Source of the DNA: Epiperipatus broadwayi
Lineage: Eukaryota; Onychophora; Udeonychophora; Euonychophora; Peripatidae
Assembly: GCA_028023455.1 (NCBI GenBank)
Contig: JAQFVV010006305.1
Coordinates: forward strand, 549,001-613,000
Length of the DNA: 64,000 nt
Direction: 5' to 3'
The notes beneath the pieces are model-generated. The model was not told the origin of the DNA. It was given only the letters and a program-made list of their open reading frames with translations, and did no database searches. The translations under genes and the position numbers were made by a program. The number at the start of each line of letters is the position of its first letter. The first letter of the stretch is position 1. Of the stretch, positions 38,045 to 50,054 are shown piece after piece.

Positions 38045-39290
38045 GAGATGAGCTATAAGCTCGAAACCAATTGATCTGGGGATAAGAGTATTTCGGATGG
38101 AGATTTTAAATATTTTCTCTTTCCGCACTTATAAATTAAGAGTTTGTTCGAGCTATTGGTATGCTCTCTGTATTTCATTTTTGTAAATACAAGCTTGTAA
38201 AAGCAATGTCACATTATATATGACTTGCTTTATTGATAATTATAATTTTACCTTTATGGCTTTGGCTATGCTGAGGCTATTAATATACGGTAGATCTGAA
38301 TTTGGTTCAGTCCTATATAGCTATTTAAGTTAAATAGCTGGAGTAAAGAACATTTTCATATCTGAAAACTTCAGAGTTTCTACTTAAATATTACATATAA
38401 AATAAGTGCTGGGTTTTGAGTTGATATTTTAAATCTAGTATCTGAATATTCTAGTTCCTCACTTAGATGGGCCATAAGGTCGAAACCAATTGTCTGGGGA
38501 TAAAATTCTTTCAGATGGAGATTTTAAATATTTTCTCTTACTGCACTTATAAATTAAGAGCTTTTTTGAGCTATTGGTATGCTCTCTGTATTTCATTTTT
38601 GTAAATACAAGCTTTAATATTTAAACAGCATTAAACTGTTGCACATGCGCTTTGGATTTTAACTATAAAATGAATGAATACAAACACTTTATCATGTGTT
38701 TGTATTCATTCATTTTATAGTTAAAATCCAAAGCGCATGTGCAACAGTTTAATGCTGTATAAATATTACAGTTTGTAAAAAACATTGCGCTATATAAAAT
38801 AATTGACTTATTTAAATACAAGCTTCTAAAAGCAATGTCACATTATATATGACTTGCTTTATTGATAATTATAATTTTACCTTTATGGCTTTGGCTATGC
38901 TGAGGCTATTAATATATGGTAGATCTGAATTTGGTTCAGTCCCATATAGCTATTTTAAGTTAGATAGCTGGAGTAAAAGACATTTTCATGTCTGCAAACT
39001 TTAGACTTTCTACTTAAATATTACGTATAAAATAAGTGCTGGCTTTTGAGTTGATATTTTAGATCCAGTGTCTGAATATTCTAGCTCCTCGCTAAGGTGG
39101 GCCATAAGCTTGAAAACAATTGGTCTGGGGATAAGAGTATTTCAGATAGAGATTTTAAATATTTTCTCTTACTGCACTTATCAATTAAGAGCTTGTTTGA
39201 GCTATTGGTACGCTGTCTGTATTTCATTTTTATAAATACAAGCTTATAAAAGCAATGTCACATTATATATGACTTGCTTTATTGATAAAT
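38045..39290. repeat. Tandem array, ~425-bp unit, about 2.5 copies
   Basis: Unit starts lie at about 38045, 38467 and 39098. The second-to-third spacing is long only because a 199-bp element interrupts copy 2 at 38615-38813. Shared blocks include 'tttaaatattttctct', 'gctctctgtatttcattttt', 'acattatatatgacttgc' and 'ggctttggctatgctgaggc'. Each unit opens with a short hairpin directly before GAAA: gagct-ata-agctc in copy 1, weaker in copies 2 and 3. The array has no open frame. Confidence 0.85.
38615..38813. mobile_element. 199-bp fold-back transposon with 12-bp target duplication
   Basis: Arms 38615-38687 and 38696-38768 are 73-bp reverse complements with one mismatch around an 8-base loop (tttatcat). 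An A/T-rich tail extends to 38813. The element is flanked by AAATACAAGCTT at 38603-38614 and 38814-38825. Removing the element plus one copy restores the tandem unit exactly as seen in the neighbouring copies. Near-perfect arms suggest recent insertion or gene conversion between arms. Confidence 0.85.
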
Positions 39291-39963
39291 TTGAAAATGA
39301 ATAGTTCCAAAAAGTCTGGTGTAAAATGTCCTATAATTAAAAAATAAAAAATAATTAATGGAAAAAATATTTTATTAAAAACACTTTTAATTCACTCAAT
39401 AACACCCCCACCCACCTACCTCAGTTTTATTTCAAGTTAAATATACCTACTCTAATTGTGGTCCAAGGAAAAAATTATTTTTTTGATTTTTAATGCATTA
39501 TTTTTCAAATGAAAATATTTTTTATAAATTATTTATAAATATTATTTATGAAGGAAAAAAGTTGAAGAACTTAGAAAATATTATGAATATAAATTTATAT
39601 ATATATATATAAAAAGGATAGTTATTAAGGAAAGCAATGCTTTCATAGTCTGCATACTGCTTTATTAAAATAATTACATCTATGTGAATACTGCAGAGTA
39701 ATGTATGTAAACATACATCATAGTGAATATTTATGAATTTGAAAAAATCATTATGATATTATATTAACATAAATTATGTACATGGATTTAAAAAAAAATT
39801 TAAAGAAGCATTTTATTGTTTAACATTATTTTGATGTATTATATACTATTTAATAGATATTTATTGTATTAGCATTGTTCATAATAATATAACAAATAGA
39901 TAGACTGTTCATAAATATTACCAAAATCACACTTTTCTTTATGTTTGCCGTAATATCCTATAA

Positions 39964-40206
39964 ATACTATTTATCCAAATCGCTTCAAACACTTTTTAGC
40001 AAAACTCTTTATTTGTATATATACATATACCTATGTTTCGACTGACCTGCAGTCTTCTTCAGAGCAAGTTTATAATGATCTTCTAAGTAAAAATAAAAAA
40101 ACTTGCTCTGAAGAAGACTGCAGGTCAGTCAAAACGTAGGTGTATGTATATGTACAAATAAAGAGTTTTGCTACAAAGTGTTTGAAGCGGTTTGGATAAA
40201 TAGTAT
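39964..40206. repeat. Fold-back with hammerhead-like / Penelope-terminal motif, copy 1
   Basis: Arms of about 108 bp (39964-40071 and 40099-40206) are reverse complements with a few changes around a 27-bp spacer. Each arm contains CTGAAGA, then a 5-bp stem (gactg...cagtc), then (G/A)AAACGT, and ends in an AATAAAGAGTTTTG phrase. The same motif recurs at 50055-50455, and a diverged version lies in the tail of the Penelope-like element at 57730-57777. I infer inverted copies of a Penelope-type terminal region. Confidence 0.75.
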
Positions 40207-40439
40207 AGATAGCCTGTTCTTATTGGATTTATTATTTGATTGAAGTTAATTATGATATTATATGAAATAAAATTGTTATAATAAAATGAGTGTCAAATAT
40301 AATCTTAGCCAGATGTGGGTACTGCTGTTGTTAATACTATATATCACCTTTGTTAATAAAAGTATTAGAACATAGCATGTAATTTATTTGAAAATATATA
40401 AATAGAATATTTAAAACACTTTTCATTTTTATATCACTC

Positions 40440-42875
40440 TTATGTTGTTGTTTTTTATTTCTTTCATCCATCTCACACATATTGTTCTACCCCTGTCACA
40501 ATCTTTTGGAATCTAGTTCAGGATTATTGTCTTCTCTTCTAATAATGTGTCCAATCAACTTCAGTTTCTTTTAATTCTTTCAGGAATGTCACTAAGACCT
40601 ATTTGCCTTATCATTCATTCAATTCCCCCCTTCTTAATTCAAACATACATTATTCCATACTTTTCTTTGTGGTCTGCAGTCTCTGAATTAAGTGTCCAAA
40701 TCTTGGACTGTAAGCAAATTCTGATTGAACTTTTTTTTTTCTTTAAAAAAAAAAACCTTAATTTTAAGGACATAGAAGTATTTCCTCACAATATGAAGTT
40801 ATTGTTACCGTCAGCACGTCATTCAAATTTAATTTTATAATTAATTTCATCCATTATGTTTCGGTTTGTATTAATAATCTGACCAATGTTTTAATACTTA
40901 TTAACTTCAGTTAATCCAAATCTTCATTTTCTCCTTTTTTAAAAAAAAAAATTTTTTTTTTAGCATTTGTCCTTTAATCCTATTTTTTTGTTTTCATCTA
41001 ATAACTCTTGACCCATTTAATGCAGCTTTGAAGTATTATTTGTAAAAACTACATCATCTCCAAAATCTAAATGACTTAAGTAATCTGCATTTATTTTTAC
41101 TTCCTCTGTTTTTTATTTCAATCATTAAAATAATTACTTTACAACAGGTTTTGAGAGATGGAATCAACCATATCATATTGTTAATCTTTATATTATCTAA
41201 TTGGCATGTCTGGAATCTGAATTATAATCATGATTTTCAAAGGCCTTAATCATAGTAGATATGCTTATAAGGACAAATGCTTATATTTAATCTACAAATC
41301 CAATGTAAATTAACTTATTAGTGTATAATATAGTAATTTAAATCCAATGTAAATTGCAATTCACACTTGTTAGACCTTTCTTTAATTTCTTTTTAGCTTT
41401 TTTTTTTTTTTGATTGATTGGTATGAATTCAAAGTTCTCTGTGAATAATTTGTAATGATCTTATCAGAAATATCGAGCAAAACTTAATTGAAGATTGAAA
41501 GTTCTGTAATTTCTTCCCTTTTCAATTTTTTTTAAATATCAATATTACTATAGCAGTCTTCCAATTTTCTGATATATCGTTATTATTTAAGTATTTGATC
41601 AATAAATTTGCCAACTATTCCTGTTTTTTCTGTTTTTTGCTTTTTTTTTTTTTTTAAGATTTATGATTGTATCATTTTCTAGCAATTATGCATTCTTTGA
41701 AGATTTAATTCTTTGAGCTATTTTTATTTTGTTTTCTTTGATTTTATTACTACATGGCTCCCATAGAATTCTGCATACAATTTATTATGTCATCTTTTTA
41801 AAAATATTGCTGAAAAACTTTTCATCCAATAGCAATATATTGTAGATTGCTTATATCTGCTAATATCATTCTTTTCTAATAGTTACCTTTGCTTGTCACT
41901 TTATGATTATTTTTTTACATCATTATTATTTTTTTCCCTTTTTTTTTTTTTTTTACAGAATTCTAGATATTTAATTTTTTTAATTGGATTATTTTTAAAT
42001 ATATATATATATTCTATTTATATATAACTAAATTTAGTATATTATCTGTTTCAATGTCTCTTAATATTTTAAAATGATTTGTAAGCTGTAACTTAAATTT
42101 ATTGGAATCTTTCTGAAAATTATGAATATCAGTGCATATACTAACCTGTGTGCTCTATCAGTTGAGTGTATTTGGGATATGTATATAAAATTAAATTTTT
42201 CTAAAGACATTCAATACTCATACAAGATGATGGAAATAGTCCAACATATAAATACGAGTATTGATATTTTTTTTTCACTAATCTATGATTATTTTCTGTG
42301 TTGAATTTATTAAGTTCAATACAGTCTTGAAATGCATATTTTCTGTTGTTAAAATATAATTCAACTCATTTGAATGCTTTTCAAAATTATAATTGATGAT
42401 TTATAATTTTTTTCTACAAATTTTACAAGTTTGTATATTCTTTAATTTTTATTCCAAAACTCAAATCTATTGACAGCTTTTTAAATTTCCACTAGTAGCA
42501 TTACAATCATCATTGTTTATTTCTAAATCCTGTATGTCTATAAAAGTGTCCTCTACTTCTTTATCAGAATGAGAATTCATTAGGATGTAAACCTGAATTA
42601 TTTGCATTTAGTATCTTCCATTAATCTTAATCCTATTATTTTGTCTCATATATCATCAATTTCTATAATATTATTATTATTTCTTTTATTTATAATGAAA
42701 ATCATTCTACTTGTATTTCCAATGATTACATTCTTTATAATAAAATAATTATCCATTTTTGGACTCAATAATCTCTTCATTATTTCATTTAACTTCATAA
42801 AGTCTGGTAATGTTCCATTGAATATTAAATAATTCATGCAATCATCCTTCACTTGAAAGTGATTTAAAGTTATAG
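40440..42875 (-). mobile_element. RTE-type LINE, copy A (5' endonuclease to near 3' end), decayed
   Basis: The sequence is collinear with copy B (43484-49520 minus its insertions). Minus-strand landmarks are an endonuclease start region around 42852-42646 (DDCMNYLIFNGTLPDFMKLN) and a reverse-transcriptase region around 41000-41250. There LSHLDFGDDVVF keeps both Asp residues of the catalytic FADD-type motif (about 41045-41090). Frameshifts and homopolymer expansions (poly-T at 41397-41411 and 41641-41656) break the frame. Plus-strand frames at 40547-40840 and 42122-42304 are antisense shadows. The 3' terminus seen in copy B is missing here. Confidence 0.75.
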
Positions 42876-45288
42876 TAGCAAAATAAATTTGTTTTTCATA
42901 AAAATGACAACCAATTTTTATAATTTGAAAATTTTTAGCAAACTCTAGTCGCTAACTCCTTTTTTATTTGATGATTATATATTCTCTAGAATATTATAAT
43001 CATATTTAACAGCAATAAGACATGTACACTTGCTCTCAAGAAAATTCAACCATAGTCTCATTGAATATTATTAACATATGTGAAGAAAGACTAATGGATT
43101 TTTTTTTTTGTCTTAAATTCAAGGGTAAAAGCCAATAAACTTATTCATATACTCATTATTGGGTAATAATGAACAACATGTACCTTTTTAACACTTACAT
43201 GATAATGATATCTAAAAGAATATATGTATAATTTTATACATGTAGAAGTACGTATTTTTTTTGGATATTAAAAAATAACTATTCTCTATTTCAAACAAAA
43301 AAAATTTCAATAAAGCCAGGCAAATAGCATTATGTGCTATGTTATTTTACTTTAAAAATATCTTTAAGCATCATATTTTATACAGATTTTAGTTTGGTTT
43401 ATTATATCTGTAGATGTAAGAAAGCTACAATATTATTCTATAATGGATAAAAAAAGCTATTAAGCATTTTTGATATAATTTACACATCATCATCATCATT
43501 TTTAATTGTGAGTCTGCTTCATAAATCTTTCTGAGTTTAATCCAGTTTCTCTGTTTTCTAGCTTCTCTTTTCCATATCATTCCAGCACAATTCCTTATTT
43601 TATTTATCCATCTCACATATAGTCTCATTCTATGTCTTATATAATCTCTACGAATCCAGTTTAAAATTACAACTGACCATCTATAATTGTCTCTTTTAGC
43701 AATTTGTCCAGCCCAATTCCACTTCAGTCTTTTAATTCTTTCATGATGTCAGTAACACCTGTTTGTTCTTTCACTCATGTATTTTGTTTTTGACCTCGGT
43801 TACTCCTAACATTCATCTCTCCATACTTTGTTGTATGGTCTCAAGTCTCTATATTGTTCTTCTGTTAAGTGTCCAAGTCTCAGATCACTAAATAAGAACT
43901 GGTAAAACACATTTATTCAGTCACATAGGCATTCCCTTTTAATATCAAGTTATTTCTAACAAAAGCTTTCCAACTAAGTTTAATTCCATGATTAAGTCTA
44001 TCTATTATATTCCCATATGCAGTAATAATCTGACGAAGATATTTTAGTTGTTAACATTTTCTAATTCCTCATCGTCAATCTTTATTTTTTCTTTTGAGAA
44101 AATCCATTTAACATTACTTTAGTCTCTTTAACATTTACTTTTAATTGTATTTTCTTATTTTCATCTGATAACTCTTGCAACATTTGCTGAAGCTCTGAAG
44201 CATTGTTTGTAAAACAAGTATATCATTTGCTAAATCTAGATGATTTAAATAATCTCCATTTATTTTTACTCTTTTACCTCCCATTTTAATTCACAGAATA
44301 CTTCTTGCAAAACTGTTATAAAAAATTTTGGAGATATGGAATCATCCTGTTGTACACCCTTACCCTCCTCAATGTTAATCTTCCTAATATCATAATGGAA
44401 TCTAATTATTACTGTTACATTTTTATAAATATTCTTCAGAATATGACAATATCCCGGGTCTATATCTTGATGATCCAGTGCTTTAATCACTGAAGAAATG
44501 CTTACAGAATTAAAATGCTTTTTCATAATCTTCAAATCAATAAATTGGTTATGATCTACTGTACTAAAACCATTTTAAAATGCAATTTGTTCTCTCGATT
44601 GATTAAAATCCAAAGTTCATTATAGATGGTAAAAGAGTGATAAGTCTATAATTTTTAGTATCTTTTTTATCACCCCTTTTAAATATTAATACTGCACTGT
44701 TCCAATCATTTGATATATCTGTATTATTTAGACATTTAATATATAACTTTATCAACAATTTTTTTTTCTCCCTGCTTTATAAATTTAGTTACAAAATTCT
44801 GATCAATTCATTTTGAGACTTTTATTCTCTTCTATGGCTTTCCTTGCTAATTCACAATTATATTTTCTTATAGTTATTAACTCTTTTTTATACTTTTTTA
44901 CAAAATTGTAGATATTCAATTCTTCGTTCTTAATGCATTCTTTTTACAAATTTTCTTATTCCTTTTCTTCTAAATTGTCTTATCTCAGTAGAAATTTTAC
45001 TAATCAATTGCTGTTTTTTTTACTGGATATATTTGTTGCAGCTTTTAAAACTGTATCAGTTATCTTCCTATTGATTTTGTTCAAATCTGAATCATGTTCA
45101 AAATTTGCTAATATTAGAAAACGATTTGCAAGTTCTAATTTAAATTCATTAGAATGTTTCTTAAGGTTAGGAATATCAACTGGGAATAATTTTTGTTTCT
45201 AATTTTGCATTAACACATATCTTACATCTCATTAATTGATTATCACTTCCTGTGTTGAGTTTATTAAGAACATTACAATTTTGAAATA

Positions 45289-47582
45289 AGTTTTCCAATT
45301 CATAACCATGAAAAATTTTGGCCAATTACAACTTCTCTTACTTAGTAGTGTCATAAAAGATGTAAAAAAAGCTTTGAAAAAGATGGAACATCAACAACGC
45401 AAAATTTTCCCAATGCATGATATACCTGTCTTTATAATCGCAAAATGTAACAATCTCTCTTTAAAGCTAAACTCTAAATTCACAAATAAATAAAGATTTC
45501 TAGTGAATAAACAAGAGATAAAAATTAACCCACTCACTCTGGGGAGCTTTATTGATTTGACCAATAACATCCCTTCTATTATTGTCAAGACCATTTTAGA
45601 ATTCAGACTGTGTTTTGTTGGCAGCAGCTGAAAGAATCCAATAATGGAAGTCATTGAAGACATAGAAACTAAATTCTCTGACAATCCTCAGCAACTAAAC
45701 ATAAATCTAAGAAAGTAAAGAATAATAAATGGATAAAAGGCATAAATGATACTAAATATTACTAACATGATAACCAAATCTGCATAAAAGAGGACAAGGA
45801 AAACAGACAAGTACTACTAGAAAAACAGGCCTACTCATACGAAATGAATACATAGATCAACAAATTAAGTTTGATCCAGCACCATCTTATAACTTCAAAA
45901 GGAACATAGATAATATTGTTTCGTCTATACTCAATAAATTTCATAATAGCTCACGAAAAGTGGATATTTCAAAATTTATTCTTCAGCAGCAATCTCTTCC
46001 TGAATGTTTGCAAATGCAAAATTACACAAACCCGACTGCTTTCTCAGGCTGTTGAATGATCCTATTATTACTACGCAACAAATATGATAAAACCAGTGTC
46101 TCATCAACTAACTAGGATATGACCCATATACCATCAACTCATCACTTAAGCGTGTATACAAAATTAAAAATGCAAATATTAACAGCAAATATAGAGTTGT
46201 GTGTCTAGATATCACTGAACTATACAGTTTGATAAGCAGAAAATAATCAATCGAAATTATTAAACACAGGTTAATAGCCTCCATCTATTCTCATAATGGG
46301 ATCAGCGTTATCATTGAATGCTTAAACTGGATCAATGAAGACATAACTGTCCTTTTGAATGGACAATATTACACCATGAAAAATGGCTGGCCAATGGAAC
46401 TATCCACAAATGGCATAATTTTCAGTATTGTGCTGAGTAGTATTGAAACAGACATCCCAAAACATTTCCAACAAACACCAGGGATGATATACTTACGATA
46501 TGTTGATGACATCTTGATTTGTGCTCTTGAGCTTTAAATTAATAATGTTAAATGTGAACTTGCACAAAAATCCACATTAATCTGGACCATCGAACATGAA
46601 CTCATTCAAAGGAATCAAGTTCCTCAACTTATATATATATATCCAATGAGATATTACCCAATTGAATTACAAAATGATAATTAAACCAATTCAAATTAGA
46701 CGTATAATACACCCTGAATCCATAACTCCTAGCTCACAAAAATATGCAGCCTAAAAAGCTTTCTTACCCATAAATTTTCAATTTGTGCAAGCTAGAAACA
46801 GACCGCAAATCTAACATTAGGAAATATATTAATGAGTTATGCCAATCTGGGTGTAAATATAAAGCTCTTATCAATATTTTTAAGGAATTCTACACCAAAA
46901 TGAGAACAAAACCCATATCAAGTGATCTTAAACCCTGGATATTTCTCCATTGTATTCTTAATGTTTCTCGAGAAATCAATAAAATTTGCCCTGAATCTTA
47001 CAGAATTAGTCTTCATGCTCCACCAGATTCTCAACTCCAAGAATAAACTTTCCCCTGAATAAACTCCACAAATTATGTACAAGATCTCATGTAACTAAAC
47101 CATTTGCAGTGCCATTTTCTTTGTAGAATCTCATGCCAGCCTATCAACAAGATTTTCCCAACACCAATACCTATATAAAAGGGTCAAAGGCAATCAAGAC
47201 CACAAATCCATATTTCTAGAGCACAAAAACGAACTTGGCTATATATTCGAACCTATGTCAGCCACCATTTTATGGCTAGAAAAGAACAATGCTAAATAAA
47301 AAGTAAAGGAAACCTGGCATATTTTCAATAATCATAATGCTATAAACAAAAAGGAATTCTGCTTTCCTCTCTCTAAAAAGTGGGTGAGTTAAGCATATTT
47401 GCATACAATTTGAATATAATTTACATGATATTTATATCCTCTTCACCTACAATTTCACTCATTCATGTTGCTATGATTATGATATCAGTACAAAGATATT
47501 GAAAGCATGCTTAGCATATTGAATTAAAAAAATTTGCTGTTAAGTTTTTCTTACTTTGTGTCATCAGGTACTTAATACATCT
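45289..47582 (+). mobile_element. Penelope-like retroelement, decayed, inserted in RTE copy B
   Basis: Plus-strand fragments in order: KQEIKINPLTLGSFIDLTN-like text near 45510-45570; a reverse-transcriptase block MNGQYYTMKNGWPMELSTN (46355-46411), corresponding to the 'DG.PMGS' motif of Penelope-type RTs; YLRYVDDILI with the catalytic YVDD (46490-46520); a KYINELCQSGCKYKALINIF segment (46820-46890); and a tail with FEPMSATILWLEKNNAK (about 47249-47300). Stops and frameshifts break it throughout. The RTE sequence 'attacaa(t/c)ttgaaata' lies on both sides (45272-45288 and 47583-47599), a 17-bp target duplication. The family assignment rests on the RT motif pattern. Confidence 0.6.
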
Positions 47583-47628
47583 ATTACAATCTTGAAATAC
47601 ATATTTTCTGTTAGTCAAAGTATAATCC

Positions 47629-48961
47629 GGTACTCATCTTATAGCTAAAGACGCCGTTCTATGACGCTGTTTTCGTGCTAAAACACATAAAAATGCTGTT
47701 TGGGTGGCCGACAAGTTCGAACCCGCATTTTCTATAATACAACTTTTTTGTTGTGCTACAGAATGCAGGCCGCTATGTCGCGTCGCAGTACAGCATGTAT
47801 GTCGCATCGCAGCAAGTACATTTTCCGAATTCGCACAGTTTATAAAATAGTTACGGCTTGATGAGAGAGTTTGTATTTGAATTGGATGGAAATGTTGTTT
47901 TCATTGGATTTTTTTTTATTTTAAAGTATTGAAATGTTCAGAATTTTTAAAGTAATAATTCTAAGACTTTTTACAACGTACTCTGTTGAAGTTTTAGTTG
48001 GGAAAGTGTTAAATATCTATGTTTTTAGTGAGTTGCAATTAGGTAACGCGTCAAGTAACGTACTGTTCATAACATTCCACGAGACAAAGAAGATTCTACC
48101 GTGTGTATATTTTTGAATTAAAAAAGAGCGGTACCAAAAAAATATCCAGTAAGAAAAGTACAAATATACACGATTTTTTGTAAATTTCATAAAAAGCAAA
48201 TATTATAAACATGTTTAATAAGTAAAGAAGACATTTATATGTGTTTGTTGTTGTCTAAAAAAGTTTGAGTTTCTTTCTTTTGTCTGAGTACGATTACGAT
48301 TTTGAATTATTTTATTTTAGCATTACAAACAACAGAACACTAACCCTAAAACTAAACTTAACCGTAACAACTTTTACTTTTTATTGTCATTCTATTTGAA
48401 GTGAAAAATAGCTGTAATATCTCTTTGTCTGTAAAAAAAGTAAAACGAAGACTAAAAAAATAAAAAATAGACTAAGAAATTTTACTTTTTATTACGATTA
48501 TTATTTTTTAGTTAAACAACAACAAAAAAAAAAGTCGTAACACAAGTAAAAAAATATCCGATAGAAAATTGATAAAAAAAAAAGCCGTAACACAAGTAAA
48601 AAAATATCCGATAGAAAATTGATAAAAAAAAAAGCCGTAACACAAGTAAAAAAATATCCGATAGAAAATTGATAAAAAAAAAAGTCGTAACACAATTAAA
48701 AAAATATACGATAGAAAAAACACGAATCAAATTGTAATTTGTTGATTTTATTTTACATTTATTATTATCATTTAAATTGTGTACATTAATAAAAAATAAT
48801 ATTTATAAAAGACGATTTTTTTTTGTTTTTGTTTTCGCATTACAAAAAAGCCCAGCAAAATTATTATAATCAAAGGCCCGGGAATGGTCATATTTTATAG
48901 TTTTAGCGTGAAAACGGCGCCGGTGCCATCCAACGGCATCTTTATCTATAAGACAAGCACC
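47629..48961. mobile_element. 1,333-bp non-autonomous DNA transposon, long inverted repeats, 8-bp duplication
   Basis: The ends are imperfect inverted repeats of about 56-62 bp (47629-47684 and 48900-48961), beginning ggtactcatcttatagctaa and ending ttatctataagacaagcacc, with weaker pairing further in. TATAATCC flanks it on both sides (47621-47628 and 48962-48969), and excising it restores the RTE copy B sequence. The interior holds a 50-bp minisatellite (48524-48717) and no transposase. An 8-bp duplication is compatible with hAT, Merlin, P or Mutator-like families; the GG...CC ends do not let me choose. Related sequence occurs at 540-760. Confidence 0.85.
48524..48717. repeat. 50-bp minisatellite, four copies
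   Basis: The 50-bp unit contains 'aaag(t/c)cgtaacacaagtaa' and 'atatccgatagaaaattgat'. It repeats with exact 50-bp spacing at 48531, 48581, 48631 and 48681; the first three copies are almost identical. Because 50 is not a multiple of three, all three minus-strand frames stay open and give repetitive F/Y/L-rich translations (48501-48730). These are artefacts, not genes. Confidence 0.95.
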
Positions 48962-49520
48962 TATAATCCAATTATGCTATCTTCATTTAGATACTTCTAT
49001 GTCCATTTCCGTTTAGCATTTTTCTCAGAAAAAGAATTCATAATATAAATTTCTGCAAATTCCACAAATCTATGCCCTCTCTTATTTCTACACCATAACT
49101 AAATTTATGCACAGAACTTCTATCTTTCAATTGTTTATTAATTCTAGCATTAAAGTCTCCTATACAATGTTGTTTGGCCTTTTGTACAACTATATAATCT
49201 TCATCACAATGAGAATTTGTTGGATCATGAATCTGAATTATCTGCATTTGGTATGTCATTAAATTGAAAAACTATTCTTTCCATTCTGTTTAATACACCA
49301 TCAATCTCCACAATGTTGTTCTTCCACTTTTTATTTATTCTGAATTCTATTTCACATGTGCCTCCAATGTTTATGCCTTTATAGTATAGCACATCTCTAC
49401 TTTTTAAATCAACTGTTTCTTTACATTTTCTTTTAACTTCACAAAGTCCAGTAATGTCCCATTTAATATTAGACAGTTTTTGCAATTTTCCTTCACTTGA
49501 AAGTGATCTGCAATTGTAAG

Positions 49521-50054
49521 TTTAATTAATTTAAATATGTTTAATTCATAATTAAAATGTTTACATTATTGTTACTAGAATATATATTTACTTTTTATGA
49601 GGATTTTTTGTTTATATCATTTTCAAATTATTTTTGAGATTGAAAAATGACTATAAATTCAAGTGTGACTTTAATTTTCAAATATCAGAATTATGCTCTT
49701 TTTTTTTGTTAATACATCTTGTTATTATTAATCCTCTTTCCATCTTTTCTCTAAATAAATATAAGCAATCTCTATTGACTGTTTATAATTGAATTCTGTA
49801 TTTGATAAGGATTTGGTAAATCAGGTGATTTTTTCTTCAAACTATTGATTCTGTTTTTAATAATTTTTTATAAATATAAAGCATGGTATTATAAATAGAT
49901 TCTAAGATATTATTAAAGTTTATGATAGAATTATAGTAAGAGAAGTACAAGTAATGACAAATTAGTACAACAGTGATCATGTATTATTATTTGATTATCT
50001 CTGTAACAATATGCAAGAAATAACAAAACAAAAACATTAATATTACCAAATTTT
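49521..50054. other. Intron DNA, no gene
   Basis: AT-rich sequence between the 5' end of RTE copy B and the next fold-back. Nothing recognisable. Confidence 0.45.

Larger units (their letters stand above)
43484..49520 (-). mobile_element. RTE-type LINE, copy B, interrupted by two younger insertions
   Basis: Read on the minus strand: endonuclease (49485-49038; LQKLSNIKWDITGLCEVKRK, later HCIGDFNARINKQLKDRS, a GDFNA catalytic motif); linker 47628-47583; reverse transcriptase (44535-44266; FNSVSISSVIKALDHQDIDP, then GKGVQQDDSISPKFF); a palm motif degraded to LANDI, with Asn replacing the first catalytic Asp, near 44215-44250; and a C-terminal RWINKIRNCAGMIWKREA segment (43605-43550). The 3' end lies at a short (TGA)n tail (43487-43500), as is usual for RTE elements. 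It is interrupted at 45289-47582 and 47629-48961. Without those insertions it is about 2.4 kb, the same as copy A. It is inactive. Confidence 0.85.

Noticed and set aside
48501-48730. Three overlapping minus-strand frames encoding F/Y/L-rich repetitive proteins
   Set aside because: All are translations of the 50-bp minisatellite, whose period keeps every frame open. There is no gene.
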